Shown here one piece after another: positions 52,155 through 61,111 of a stretch of DNA of 62,126 bases. Each line of letters starts with the position of its first letter. Position 1 is the stretch's first letter. The stretch comes from Dehalococcoidia bacterium (GTDB lineage Bacteria; Chloroflexota; Dehalococcoidia; SpSt-223). Location of the stretch: positions 113,022 through 175,147 of the forward strand of contig BPIC01000003.1 in assembly GCA_026003895.1 (NCBI GenBank), given 5' to 3'. The notes beneath the pieces were generated by a model. That model was not told the origin of the DNA. It saw only the letters and a program-made list of their open reading frames with translations, and did not search any database. The translations under genes and the position numbers were made by a program.

Positions 52155-54206
52155 TCACTCCATCCCGAGGGCGCGAAAGAGAAACGCGAGCACGTCGGCC
52201 TCCTCCGCGATCACCTTCCAGATTGGTTTGCCAGCGCCGTGCCCGGCCTTCGTCTCGACACGTAACAAGATGGGGCGGTCGCCGGCGTTTGCGGCTTGGA
52301 GCGCGGCAGCGAGCTTCAGCGAATGCGCCGGCACGACGCGGTCATCGTGGTCGGCGGTAGTGATCAAGATCGCCGGATAGCACGTCCCGGGCCGGGCGTT
52401 GTGATACGGGGAATAGGCGAGCAACGCCCGGAACATCTCTTCGCTGTCTTCGGGGGCTCCGTATTCCGGCGTCCAGAATTGACCGGCGTGGGGCGCCCGA
52501 GCGATGTCGGCGCGATGGTAGCGGAGCATGTCGGCGACTGGCACCTGAGCGACGACAGCGCCGAACAGTTCGGGGCGTTGGACGACGCAGGCCGCGACCA
52601 GCAGGCCACCATTCGAACCGCCGCGGATCGCCAGCCGATCCGGCCGAGTGTACCCCGCCGCAATCAGCCCTTCCGCTGCTCCAATGAAATCGTCGAAGAC
52701 ATTCTGCTTGCGAGTGAGAATGCCGGCCTGATGCCACGCCTCACCATATTCACCGCCGCCGCGCAGCGTCGCGACGGCATACACCCCGCCGTGCCGCAGC
52801 CACGTGAGCACCGATACGGAGAAGGCCGGCATCAGGCTGACGTTGAACCCTCCATAGCCGGCGAGCAACAGCGGGGATTCGCCATCCAGCGCCAGCCCCC
52901 GCCGATGGGTGACAAACACCGGGATGCGCGTCCCATCTTTCGAGGTGGTGACGATCTGTCGGGTCTCGAACTCGGCAGGATCGACGGCAATCGCCGCCGG
53001 AAAGACTGGCGTCGTCGCGCCGGTCGGAACGTCGTAGCGAAAAATCGTCGTCGGATAGAGGAACGAAGTGAAGGCAAAATAGGCGTCGCGGTCCTCGCGA
53101 CGGCCAGAAATGCCGCCGACCGAGCCAATCGTCGGCAGAGCGATATCGCCCAGCCACTCGCCCGCGAGTGAGAACGTCCGCACTTGGTGATGGGCGTCGT
53201 GCAGATAGACGACGACCAATCGGTCGGCGACGATCGTGGCAGCGTCGATCGCGTCACTCGCCTCGGGAACGACCTCGCGCCAGTGCGCTGGATCTGGACG
53301 ATCGAGGTCAATGGCGACGATTCGCCCGCGCGGCGCGTCGCGATCGGTTTGAACATAAAAGGTTCGCCCGACCGAGTCGATGACGGCATAGCTCGCATCA
53401 GCCTCGTCAAGCAGCCGGATGATCGGGCCGCCGGACTCGAGATCTTGGTAGGCGATCCGGTTCTTCGGGTCTGTGCCGCGCCAGACGTTCAGGACGAGGT
53501 AGCGACCGTCGTCCGTCACCGCCGGGTCAAAGCCAAGCTCCTTGTCGTCCGGCCGCTCATAGACGAGCCGATCGTCCGCTTGCGGCGTGCCGACCGCGTG
53601 CCAATAGACACGGTTGAAGTGCGATTCATCTTCGGGGGGGACGCTCCCCGGCTCGGGATACCGGCTGTAGAAGAACCCCGCGCCGTCGTGCCGCCACGCG
53701 AGGCTGCTGAAGCGGACCCAGCGGATCGTCTCGGGGAGGTCTTCCCCCGTCTCGACACGGCGGATGCGGATCTCCTGCCAGTCGCTGCCGCTGCGCGACA
53801 AGCCATACGCGAGCAGCGAGCCGTCGCGGCTGGTGGCCGCGTTGACCAAGGCAACCGTCCCATCCTCGCTCAGCACGTTTGGGTCGAGCAGAACACGCGG
53901 CTCTGCACCGGGGGCGTCCTGCACGTAGAGCACCGCTTGGTTCTGCAGACCGTCATTCTTGAAGAAGAACAGCCGACCGCCATCACGCCACGGAACCGAC
54001 CAGCGTGGGTAATTCCACGTTTGCATGAGTTCGTCGCGCAACGCGTCGCGCACTGGACCCGCGAGCCACGCTTCGGTCTCGCGGTTCTGTGCCTCGATCC
54101 AAGCCGCGACCTCGTCGCTGTCGGTATCCTCCAACCAGCGATACGGATCAGGCACCTCGACACCATAATAGCGGTCGACGACGGGGACAGTTCGCGTAAG
54201 GACCAC
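52155..54206 (-). CDS. Prolyl oligopeptidase (S9A)
   Basis: 683 residues, without signal peptide: N-terminal VDRYYGVEVPDPYRWLED, seven-blade propeller (about 70-400) and a C-terminal hydrolase domain with RGGSNGGLL (Ser), ADHDDRVVP (Asp) and AGHGAGKP (His). It cuts short peptides after proline in the cytoplasm. GTG 54206 has CGGAG upstream. Confidence 0.93.
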   Translation of the reverse strand: MVLTRTVPVVDRYYGVEVPDPYRWLEDTDSDEVAAWIEAQNRETEAWLAGPVRDALRDELMQTWNYPRWSVPWRDGGRLFFFKNDGLQNQAVLYVQDAPGAEPRVLLDPNVLSEDGTVALVNAATSRDGSLLAYGLSRSGSDWQEIRIRRVETGEDLPETIRWVRFSSLAWRHDGAGFFYSRYPEPGSVPPEDESHFNRVYWHAVGTPQADDRLVYERPDDKELGFDPAVTDDGRYLVLNVWRGTDPKNRIAYQDLESGGPIIRLLDEADASYAVIDSVGRTFYVQTDRDAPRGRIVAIDLDRPDPAHWREVVPEASDAIDAATIVADRLVVVYLHDAHHQVRTFSLAGEWLGDIALPTIGSVGGISGRREDRDAYFAFTSFLYPTTIFRYDVPTGATTPVFPAAIAVDPAEFETRQIVTTSKDGTRIPVFVTHRRGLALDGESPLLLAGYGGFNVSLMPAFSVSVLTWLRHGGVYAVATLRGGGEYGEAWHQAGILTRKQNVFDDFIGAAEGLIAAGYTRPDRLAIRGGSNGGLLVAACVVQRPELFGAVVAQVPVADMLRYHRADIARAPHAGQFWTPEYGAPEDSEEMFRALLAYSPYHNARPGTCYPAILITTADHDDRVVPAHSLKLAAALQAANAGDRPILLRVETKAGHGAGKPIWKVIAEEADVLAFLFRALGME

Positions 54207-54308
54207 GGGTGGCTCCGGCGGTTAGGCTCTACCCAAGCATACTGGACTCGTTTCGCGAGGCGGCGCCATCGGGTGGCCGCGGTACTCCCCACCATCCGCT
54301 GGGGGAGA

Positions 54309-55121
54309 TCACGCGGGAGGCGGAGATTGGGCCGCGCGGAGCGCCGCGACCACGTCCGGGTTGAGCGCCATCGCCCGCTCGAGCGCGATGGCAGCCGCAG
54401 CGTGCTCGCCGAGGCGAGCGAGCGCGACCGACAAGTAGAAGTGCGGACGTGGGTCAGCCGGAACGGCGGCAGCAGCCGCTTCGAGATGAACTCGGGCTTG
54501 GACATCGTCACCGATCGCGCCGTAGGCGCGGCCAAGATAGAGCCGAGCGCTGGGCTGATCGGCGCGCACCTTCAAGCTGTGTTCCAGCAAGGGGATCGCC
54601 TCCTGCGGTCGGTCGAGCTCGACGAGCAGGCCGCCCAACCCCGTCTGCGCCTGCGGGAGATCAGGCGCCAACGCGATCGCCCGCCGGTATGTCGCCTCGG
54701 CGAGCTGCCAAAGCGCCTCCGCGCGGTGAGGGGCAGCCGCGGCGCGACGGCGATAGGCGAGGGCAAGGTCAGAGAGCGCCCGTGCGTCCTCCGGATCGAT
54801 AGCGGTCATCACCTCGAGCGCTCGGACGAGTGCTCGCCAATCGCCACGCTGGCGAGCCTCGGCGACCGCGTCCCACAACCCGCGCTCCGTTTTCTGGGCA
54901 AAGCGGAGGTAGACGGCCGCATCGGGATGCGCAGGTTGAAGACGCAGCAAAGCGCGAATGCCGCGGACAATCGCCTCCGGGCTTGCTTCGACAGCGCCCT
55001 CAGCCTCGGCCGCGGCGAGCGGGACACGCCGCGGCAGCCGCCACTGCGCCGCGACCTCGGGGTCGAGATCGAAGAAGCGGACGCCCGGCGGCCCGGCATC
55101 CCCGAATTCGACAAAACGCAT
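54309..55121 (-). CDS. TPR-repeat protein
   Basis: 270 residues. The N-terminal 90 are unassigned; 100-260 hold about four TPRs (LSDLALAYRRRAA, AEATYRRAIALAPDLPQA, EAIPLLEHSLKVRADQPSA, HFYLSVALARLGEH, AAIALERAMALNPD). It probably serves as a scaffold; partner unknown. ATG 55121 has AGGA five bases before; ATG 55127 is possible. Confidence 0.75.
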   Translation of the reverse strand: MRFVEFGDAGPPGVRFFDLDPEVAAQWRLPRRVPLAAAEAEGAVEASPEAIVRGIRALLRLQPAHPDAAVYLRFAQKTERGLWDAVAEARQRGDWRALVRALEVMTAIDPEDARALSDLALAYRRRAAAAPHRAEALWQLAEATYRRAIALAPDLPQAQTGLGGLLVELDRPQEAIPLLEHSLKVRADQPSARLYLGRAYGAIGDDVQARVHLEAAAAAVPADPRPHFYLSVALARLGEHAAAAIALERAMALNPDVVAALRAAQSPPPA

Positions 55122-55230
55122 CACCATCCTAGGCGGGATGGTAGGCGACCGCTGGCCCCGCGTTGCAAGGGAGGAGGGGCACATGCTCCGCTTGCATGAG
55201 CGCTTGGCCGTGCAGCGTCCCGGCGTGGAA

Positions 55231-55521
55231 TCATGGTCCAGCTTTGGGGGGAAGACTGGTTCTGAGGCGCTGCATGTGGTATACTATGGGGCGGTTCAGC
55301 TCTGAACCGCGATTCGTCCAACGAAATCCGGCAGCGCGTTGGCGTGCTGCCGGCAATTCAGAAGCACCGGGAGATCCCGGCCGGAAAGCGAGCGAAGATT
55401 GAGCAGCTCGGTTGGCGCCTGCCCGCCACATCATTGGGTCATTACCCCAATCGTCGTCGACGGGGAGAAGCTCTTGCATCACGAATGCCAGAAATGTCAT
55501 GAGTGCAAGAACGAGCCCCAT
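55231..55521 (-). CDS. Possible small membrane protein antisense to the RNA candidate (weak)
   Basis: From ATG 55521 the minus frame gives GLVLALMTFLAFVMQELLPV, a good membrane helix, then DDDWGNDP and an uncharacterised tail, 96 residues in all. AATAAT lies just upstream. The tail runs antisense to the hairpin region and looks non-coding, so only the first 35 codons may be real. Confidence 0.25.
   Translation of the reverse strand: MGLVLALMTFLAFVMQELLPVDDDWGNDPMMWRAGANRAAQSSLAFRPGSPGASELPAARQRAAGFRWTNRGSELNRPIVYHMQRLRTSLPPKAGP
55280..55285 (+). promoter_or_regulatory. Extended -10 promoter (TGGTATACT)
   Basis: Hexamer TATACT with TG one base ahead; the transcript would start about 55292, at the foot of the first hairpin. 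No annotated gene begins nearby on this strand. Confidence 0.55.
55291..55380 (+). ncRNA. Structured RNA candidate with possible H-type pseudoknot
   Basis: Right after an extended -10 box come three perfect stems: GCGGTTCA-GCTC-TGAACCGC (55291-55310); CCGGCAGC (55328-55335) with GCTGCCGG (55346-55353); and CCGGG-AGAT-CCCGG (55367-55380). CCAACG (55318-55323) can also pair with CGTTGG (55337-55342) inside the second loop, giving an H-type pseudoknot with loops of 4, 1 and 3 bases. A competing stem, GATTCGT with ACGAAATC (one bulge), is possible. I know no family with this layout. An open plus frame passes through it, so a coding explanation is not excluded. Confidence 0.4.
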
Positions 55522-55559
55522 CCCGAGATTATTCGTCGCTGGTCTCGTCGCGCCACTCC

Positions 55560-55675
55560 GGCAGCGACCTAATCGCTGCCTCAACGGAACAGAACTGCGA
55601 ACGCCGTGGTCGATGCCACGGCGTTCGTCGTTCCTGCCCTTGACAGGGCGCTGGTGTCCGTGTACCAACACCAGC
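55560..55675 (+). other. Four hairpins upstream of the NIPSNAP-like gene
   Basis: GGCAGCGA-CCTAA-TCGCTGCC (55560-55580); CGAACGCCGTGG with CCACGGCGTTCG (55598-55627, loop TCGATG); GCCCT-TGAC-AGGGC (55636-55649); GCTGGTGT with ACACCAGC (55650-55675, loop 10). The 12-bp stem is the strongest and may end the upstream RNA; the last two lie in the 5' leader of the gene at 55698. No T-tract is present. Confidence 0.45.
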
Positions 55676-55697
55676 ACCGCCACTTCGGAGGTCAACG

Positions 55698-56351
55698 ATG
55701 ATCCCGTGGCAGCTGCACGAATTCCGGATCGCGCCGGGGCAGCGCGATCAGTTCCTCGACCTTTGGCGCACGCGCCTGCTGCCTCTCGCCGAACGCCACG
55801 GCCCTTGCGTTGCCGGCTGCTGGACCGAGGGCGACGACCGCTTTCTCTGGCTGACGAGTTGCTCGATCCGCCCGACCGATGATGCGCTGGCCGAAGACTG
55901 GCCGGCCATGCTTGGCCGCCATCGCGGTCTGGGAACCATGGATGTTTCCCGCGTGTTGAGCGAACTCGACTTTTCGCCCCTCGGGGCGCGGCTCCAAGGT
56001 GGCACCGCCCAGCCCCTCCCCCATCGCGTCTACGTCCTCGATGAGCAGACGCTCCAGCCCGGCGGCGCCCCCGCCGCCGAAGCAATAGCCCGCGACTATA
56101 CGCTGCCCCTGCTGCGCGAGGTCGGCATGGACCTCGTGGGGGCATGGCGCTGCCAAGAACACGGGCACGACAACCTCATTTTCATGCTCGGCTTCAGGAA
56201 CGAGGAGGAGCGCAAGACGAAACTGGCACGCCTCACGGCCGATCCGCGCTACGCCGAGATCAGGCGCCGTCTGGACGGGGTGCTGACCGGGGCGAAGGGG
56301 CGCGTTCTCCAGCCTTGCGACTTTTCGCCGCTCGGACCGGTTTCGGCTTGA
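55698..56351 (+). CDS. NIPSNAP-like protein with two ferredoxin-like (dimeric alpha/beta barrel) domains
   Basis: 217 residues. Each half starts with a strand and a helix typical of the NIPSNAP/antibiotic-monooxygenase fold: HEFRIAPGQRDQFLDLWRTR (7-26) and YTLPLLREVGMDLVGAWRCQ (about 133-152), the second followed by NLIFMLGFRNEEERKTKLAR. Function is unknown; the fold often binds small hydrophobic molecules. ATG 55698 follows GGAGG. The 3' end overlaps the convergent methyltransferase gene by 92 bases. Confidence 0.75.
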   Translation: MIPWQLHEFRIAPGQRDQFLDLWRTRLLPLAERHGPCVAGCWTEGDDRFLWLTSCSIRPTDDALAEDWPAMLGRHRGLGTMDVSRVLSELDFSPLGARLQGGTAQPLPHRVYVLDEQTLQPGGAPAAEAIARDYTLPLLREVGMDLVGAWRCQEHGHDNLIFMLGFRNEEERKTKLARLTADPRYAEIRRRLDGVLTGAKGRVLQPCDFSPLGPVSA

Positions 56352-57255
56352 CCGCCCGCACCAGCACATAATCGACCCAGCCGGCACGGTACGGCAGCCA
56401 AAAGGCCTCACCCGCGAGCCGGACGATCGGTCGTTCGCGACGCGGAAAGCGTGTCAGTGTCGCGGGCGCTTGCAGCAGCGCCCGAATTCCCGGAAAGGTC
56501 GCCGAGCCGATCGAGCGGACCGCCACGCCTTGGAACCCGGCCGCCTCCAGCCGAGCACGATACTCCTCGGGGCCATAGAGATTTTCCGCCGGGATGTGCC
56601 AGAAGCGCCGCCCGCCTCCGACCAGCAGGCGCCGCACGAGATCGGTTGGCGACCAGCCCGCCAGGGGCTGGAGCGCCACGATATCCGCCGTCGCCAGCAC
56701 ACCGCCTGGCTTGAGAATGCGGAACGCCTCTCGAAAGAAATCGTCGCGCAGCCGAAAGTGAAAGGCACTCTCGAGGGCGAGCACGCCATCGACCGCCTCC
56801 GACGCGACGGGGATGGCGGTCCCACTTGCGCGAACGTAGCGAATCCGATCCGCGAGGCCTTCGCCAGCGACCCGCGCCGCGGCGCGCGCGATCTGCGGTG
56901 GCGTTACGTTTAGACCTACGATCGTTAGGCCGAAGCGACGCGCCCAGAGAACGTCCTGCTCGCCGAAGCCGAACCCGACATCGACGATCGTCTTCACTGC
57001 CCGCCGGGCGCTTCGTTCCGCAAAGCCGGCGAACCGCGCCAGCTCGGCGGCGAGCGCATCGCCCGCCGCACGATAGCTGCCCGGCCCGTCTTGCCAATAG
57101 CCGAGATTCAGATAGTCCGTGTCGTCGGCCAGCAGTGCCCCGCCGCCGAGATACGAGTAGAGCGTGGTCGGGTCGTCACGATCGCCGCGGATGGTGGAGC
57201 GGATCACCGCGCCCACGCCGAGGCGGCCGGTCCGCCCGGGGAGAGAATCGTTCAT
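56260..57255 (-). CDS. SAM-dependent methyltransferase (Methyltransf_11 type)
   Basis: 331 residues. IVDVGFGFGEQDVLWARRFG is motif I, VDGVLALESAFHFRLRDDFF motif II/III, ILKPGGVLATADIV motif post III. The N-terminal YLNLGYWQDGP and the hydrophobic C-terminal part recall methyltransferases acting on lipids or sterol-like quinones. The last 30 residues are basic and probably disordered. It diverges from the GT2 gene. Confidence 0.8.
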   Translation of the reverse strand: MNDSLPGRTGRLGVGAVIRSTIRGDRDDPTTLYSYLGGGALLADDTDYLNLGYWQDGPGSYRAAGDALAAELARFAGFAERSARRAVKTIVDVGFGFGEQDVLWARRFGLTIVGLNVTPPQIARAAARVAGEGLADRIRYVRASGTAIPVASEAVDGVLALESAFHFRLRDDFFREAFRILKPGGVLATADIVALQPLAGWSPTDLVRRLLVGGGRRFWHIPAENLYGPEEYRARLEAAGFQGVAVRSIGSATFPGIRALLQAPATLTRFPRRERPIVRLAGEAFWLPYRAGWVDYVLVRAVKPKPVRAAKSRKAGERAPSPRSAPRPDGA

Positions 57256-57552
57256 ACCAGAAGGATACGCGAGCGCACTCTGCTCGCCCTCCCTTCGCTA
57301 CTGGCCCCTGCTCTTGCCGGAACAGGGGGCAGCGTGGTCTTCCACGCAACGTGGCGCCCGCCGCGCTGGGTGTCGGCGGCGAAACCGACAGAAAGGTGTG
57401 CTGACTCGCCGGCGTCTGCGCGAGCGCGGAGGCGGCGAGGGTATCCGTTGCAGCGCGGCACGACGCCCCGCTGCATCATCGACGGCAGGCTGCCATCACT
57501 CGAAAATCGGCCGCGTCGCGGCTGCTATCCTTCGTTCCGGGCGAGGAGTCGC

Positions 57553-58461
57553 ATGGCCACCATCCGTTCGGTTTCGGTCGTCATCGCCAACCTGAATTGT
57601 CCACTCCTCGATCGCGCCCTCGCGGCGGTGGAGCGCCAGCGGCTCCCACGAGGCGTCACCGTCGAGACGATCGTCGTCGGACGCGACGAGCTCGGCCGGC
57701 GGCATGGCTTTCCTTGGGTGCGGTTCATTGAGAGCGAGCAACCGCTTTGGCCCGCTGCGGCGCGCAACGTCGCCATCCGGGAAGCATCCGGCGACCTGAT
57801 CGCCTCGCTCGACGCCGACTGCGTCCCGAGCCGGCGATGGATCGCCGCGCTCATCACCGCACACGAGACCCTCGGCGAGCGGGTAGCAATCGGCGGAGCG
57901 ATCCGCGTCGAGGGCGCGAACCTCTGGGCACTCGCCGACAACCTTGCTAGTTTCAATCACTATCTGCCTTCGCGGCGAGCCGGGCCGATCGCCCAGGTTC
58001 CGGCCGCCAATCTCTCGGCGCGACGGGCGCTGTTTGAAGAAATCGGGCCGTTTAACGAGCAGCTCCGGATTGGCGAAGACACCGATTGGCTGATGCGCGC
58101 CAAGCGTGCTGGGATCCAGCTCTGGTTCGAGCCCCAAGCGGTCGTCTGGCACAATACGCTGCGGCGCAGCCTGCGTGCCGTCATCGCCCACGGCTACGAG
58201 TGGGGCTTCCACGCTGCCGTCAACCGGACTCGCTACGCCGCCGAGCTAGAGACTCCGTGGGTGCTGCGCCATTGGTGGGCGACGGCGGCCGCCGCACCGG
58301 CGATCGCGACAGCGACGACCGCTGCGATCTACCTCCGCAACCGGGGTGCGATCCGCTACATTAAGGCAGCGCCGATCGTCTGGCTGGCAAAGCTCGCCTG
58401 GTGCGCCGGCGCCGCTCGCCGGCTTCGCCGGCCGGTTGGAGGCCCATGCTCGAACAGCTGA
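57553..58461 (+). CDS. GT2-family glycosyltransferase
   Basis: 302 residues. SVVIANLNC at the start, the GT-A D-x-D in SLDADC (87-89), then IGPFNEQLRIGEDTDWLMRAKRAG with the catalytic E-D block. Two C-terminal hydrophobic segments (about 255-290) may anchor it. ATG 57553 follows GAGGAG. It overlaps the radical-SAM gene by 16 bases, so the two are cotranslated and likely in one pathway. Open frame upstream to 57091 rejected. Confidence 0.87.
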   Translation: MATIRSVSVVIANLNCPLLDRALAAVERQRLPRGVTVETIVVGRDELGRRHGFPWVRFIESEQPLWPAAARNVAIREASGDLIASLDADCVPSRRWIAALITAHETLGERVAIGGAIRVEGANLWALADNLASFNHYLPSRRAGPIAQVPAANLSARRALFEEIGPFNEQLRIGEDTDWLMRAKRAGIQLWFEPQAVVWHNTLRRSLRAVIAHGYEWGFHAAVNRTRYAAELETPWVLRHWWATAAAAPAIATATTAAIYLRNRGAIRYIKAAPIVWLAKLAWCAGAARRLRRPVGGPCSNS

Positions 58462-59624
58462 AGTTTGCCCTCTCGAAGAAGGAGACGCTCGACCGCCCGG
58501 TCCAGCTGAACCTCTTTATCACCGACGCCTGCAATGCCCGCTGCGGCCACTGTTTCAACTGGCGGGCGCTCAACCAAGGCGAGGATGGGCTGACGCTGGA
58601 AGAGATTGAGCGCCTGTCTGGCGAACTCGGTGCGCTCCTCTCGGTCGGCATCTCGGGCGGCGAGCCGTTTCTTCGCAAAGACCTCGCCCAGGTCTACGGC
58701 ATCTTGGCCGACCATGGCCTGACCGACTTCACCGTGCCGACAAACGGGTTGATGCCAAAGCGCGTCCAGGACATTGTTCGCCAGATGGTCGAGCAAAACC
58801 GCGACACGCGCACGTCAGTGATGCTGTCGATTGACGGACTGGGTGAGCTGCACGACCGGATTCGCGGCGTACCGGGCAACTTCAAGAAGGTGAAGGACAC
58901 GTACGACGCGTTGGTCGCCCTCAAGCGCGACTATCCGGCCAACCCGCCGATCATCAAAGTTGGCACCGTCCTGTGCAACTGGAACATTGACCAGATTCCA
59001 GCGCTGATCGACTGGGTCCATGCCGAACTCCCAGAAGTGGATTTTCACAATTTCGAGATCATGCGCGGCACCGGGCCGGACGATCAGCTCGGCGCACCGT
59101 CGATCGCCCAGCTCGAGGCGGTCAAGCCCCACATCTTCCGGGCTTGGGACCGCTACTCGTTCTACGGCAAGAACTATCCGGCGCAGTCGTGGCTGGCGCT
59201 CGGCCTAAAGCGGTTCATCTTTACGATGTACATCGAGATGATGCGCCAAGAGCGGCAGCTCATTCCCTGCTACGCCGGCACAACGAGCGCCGTGGTAGAC
59301 GCGACCGGCAACCTTTACTTCTGTGAGATCCGCGAATCGATTGGGAATCTGCGCGAGGCGTCCTTTGCGCAGTTGTGGCGCTCCGAGAAGGCGGAGCGCA
59401 TTCGCGCCAGTATCAAGCGCGGCGAGTGCTGGTGTGTCCATTCCTGCTTTCAGCAGAAAAACGTCTACGCCAATCCGCGCCTCTGGCCGCACATTCTGCT
59501 CTACCTCGTGACCGGCCGGTTCACTCTGCCACCGGCCGATCACATCCAGCCGTTGCCCGGCCGCCCTGCCACGTTCGACAACGCCATCACCGTCCTTCCC
59601 GAAACGACTACCGCCAAGCGATAA
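58446..59624 (+). CDS. Radical SAM protein with SPASM-like C-terminus
   Basis: 392 residues. CNARCGHC (29-36) binds the SAM cluster; VGISGGEPFLRKDL, VPTNGL and SIDGLGELHDRIRG are the usual TIM-barrel marks. The C-terminal part has Cys in PCYAGTTSAVVDATGNLYFC, ECWCVHSC, typical of SPASM auxiliary clusters. Such enzymes modify peptides, lipids or sugars. No precursor peptide gene is visible; with the overlapping GT2 and nearby methyltransferase, a lipid/sugar substrate is plausible. Confidence 0.87.
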   Translation: MLEQLKFALSKKETLDRPVQLNLFITDACNARCGHCFNWRALNQGEDGLTLEEIERLSGELGALLSVGISGGEPFLRKDLAQVYGILADHGLTDFTVPTNGLMPKRVQDIVRQMVEQNRDTRTSVMLSIDGLGELHDRIRGVPGNFKKVKDTYDALVALKRDYPANPPIIKVGTVLCNWNIDQIPALIDWVHAELPEVDFHNFEIMRGTGPDDQLGAPSIAQLEAVKPHIFRAWDRYSFYGKNYPAQSWLALGLKRFIFTMYIEMMRQERQLIPCYAGTTSAVVDATGNLYFCEIRESIGNLREASFAQLWRSEKAERIRASIKRGECWCVHSCFQQKNVYANPRLWPHILLYLVTGRFTLPPADHIQPLPGRPATFDNAITVLPETTTAKR

Positions 59625-59718
59625 CCGTCCTCCCGCTCTGCTGCGACCAAACAACCGAGGCCGTTGGCGCATTCGGCAGCCTTGCGGAATTGGCGAACGA
59701 CGCAACGACCCAGCGCGT

Positions 59719-60999
59719 CTACCGGGTCTCGCCAGTTGGAACGGTCAGGGTGGCGGGCCGGTCGGCGGCCAAGCGATAGCGCGGGTTGGCCAGCCCGATC
59801 AGCAGCGCAACGGCCAACCCCAGTGTCGCCACCACAGCCGGCGCGCCAACGTGATCGGCAGCAGCGGCAATCGGCAAAGTCGTCACCGGCGTCATCGACC
59901 ACGTCACCATGTAGACGCCCATCACCCGGCCGAGATACTGGCGATCGGTGTGGGTCATCAATAGGGTGCTATTGAGCGCCATGTAGACGTTCTGCATTCC
60001 GCCGATGAACGGCATCAAGACGAGCGCGATCACGAAGTTGTGGCTGATCGCGAAGACGAACAACAGCAGACCGAAGGCAACCACCGCCACGAGCTGGAGC
60101 CGCGCCTTGCGCGGATAGTCGGCAAACGCCGCCACCGTCAGCGAGCCGCCAAGCGCACCGAGCCCGGCGAGCATCATCAACGTTCCTAGCCCCGGGGAAC
60201 CGACGTCCATCACCTGAAGGGCGAAGACCGGCATCAGCGTTTGATACGGCATTCCCAGCAAAATCGGCACAAAGGCAAGGCCAATAAGCGTGGGGAGCAC
60301 CGGGCTGCGGCGAATAAAGCGGAAGCCCCCGGCGATCGCGCCCAGCACCGACTCGGGTGCTGGGCGGAGGGCGGTTCGCCCGGGAGCAAGCCGGCCAACA
60401 AGAAACGCGGCGGTGAAATAGGACGCGGCCATCATGTCGTAGACGCCAGCCACGCCGACAAGCGGCACGGCGATCAGGACGCCAGCCAGCCCCGGACCGA
60501 GCACGCGGGTAAGGTTCACCCCAGAGTTGTTCAGTGCCACCGCGTTGGCGAGGTTTTGCTCGCTCACGACCAAGGGCAGCATCCCCTGCCGCGCCGGAAC
60601 GTTGAACGCGAAGATGCTGCCCTGCAGAAAGGCAAGCACGACGAGCTGCCAATACTGGATCGCCCCGCTGTGCACGAGGACGGCGATCGTGGCGGTGCAG
60701 AGCCCGAGCAGTCCTTGGCTGACGGCGATGATCCTACGCCGCTCATAGCGGTCGGCGAGGACGCCGGCGAAGAGTGTCAAGCCGAGTTGGGGAACTCCCC
60801 AAGCAAGCTGCACGAGGCCGAGCGCTGTCGCCGACTCGGTAAGCGTGTAGGCCAAGTAGCCCTGGGCCACCTGCTGCATCTGCATCGGCAGGAAGGCGAA
60901 GAGAATGCCGGCAAGGTAGGCGCGAAAACTCCCCTCGCCCAGCGCCGCAACCATGCGCGTGCCACGCGACCGGACCACCACTGTGGGGCCCGCCGCCAT
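59719..60999 (-). CDS. MFS exporter, MFS_3 (EntS-like) group
   Basis: 426 residues, 12 membrane helices. LFAGVLADRYERRRIIAVSQ is the loop 2-3 signature; GSIFAFNVPARQGMLPLVV and NNSGVNLTRVLGPGLAG are typical of the EntS/MFS_3 group. Substrate unknown. ATG 60999 is a choice; ATG 60954 is the alternative. It converges on the radical-SAM gene. Confidence 0.85.
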   Translation of the reverse strand: MAAGPTVVVRSRGTRMVAALGEGSFRAYLAGILFAFLPMQMQQVAQGYLAYTLTESATALGLVQLAWGVPQLGLTLFAGVLADRYERRRIIAVSQGLLGLCTATIAVLVHSGAIQYWQLVVLAFLQGSIFAFNVPARQGMLPLVVSEQNLANAVALNNSGVNLTRVLGPGLAGVLIAVPLVGVAGVYDMMAASYFTAAFLVGRLAPGRTALRPAPESVLGAIAGGFRFIRRSPVLPTLIGLAFVPILLGMPYQTLMPVFALQVMDVGSPGLGTLMMLAGLGALGGSLTVAAFADYPRKARLQLVAVVAFGLLLFVFAISHNFVIALVLMPFIGGMQNVYMALNSTLLMTHTDRQYLGRVMGVYMVTWSMTPVTTLPIAAAADHVGAPAVVATLGLAVALLIGLANPRYRLAADRPATLTVPTGETR

Positions 61000-61111
61000 T
61001 AGTGGCGACCCCGATGACGCGCGTGAGAATGCTCGATGCCACACGACCTTTCGGAGGGGAATAGTTCCGAAGCGGAATTATGCAGCAGCGAGCGAGCAGC
61101 CGTCCGTGCCC

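Noticed and set aside
50603..52360. 585-codon plus-strand frame over fhs end and D-lactate dehydrogenase
   Set aside because: Antisense to a well-conserved dehydrogenase; no start signal.
53184..55199. 671-codon plus-strand frame opposite the prolyl oligopeptidase and TPR genes
   Set aside because: Antisense to two recognisable genes.
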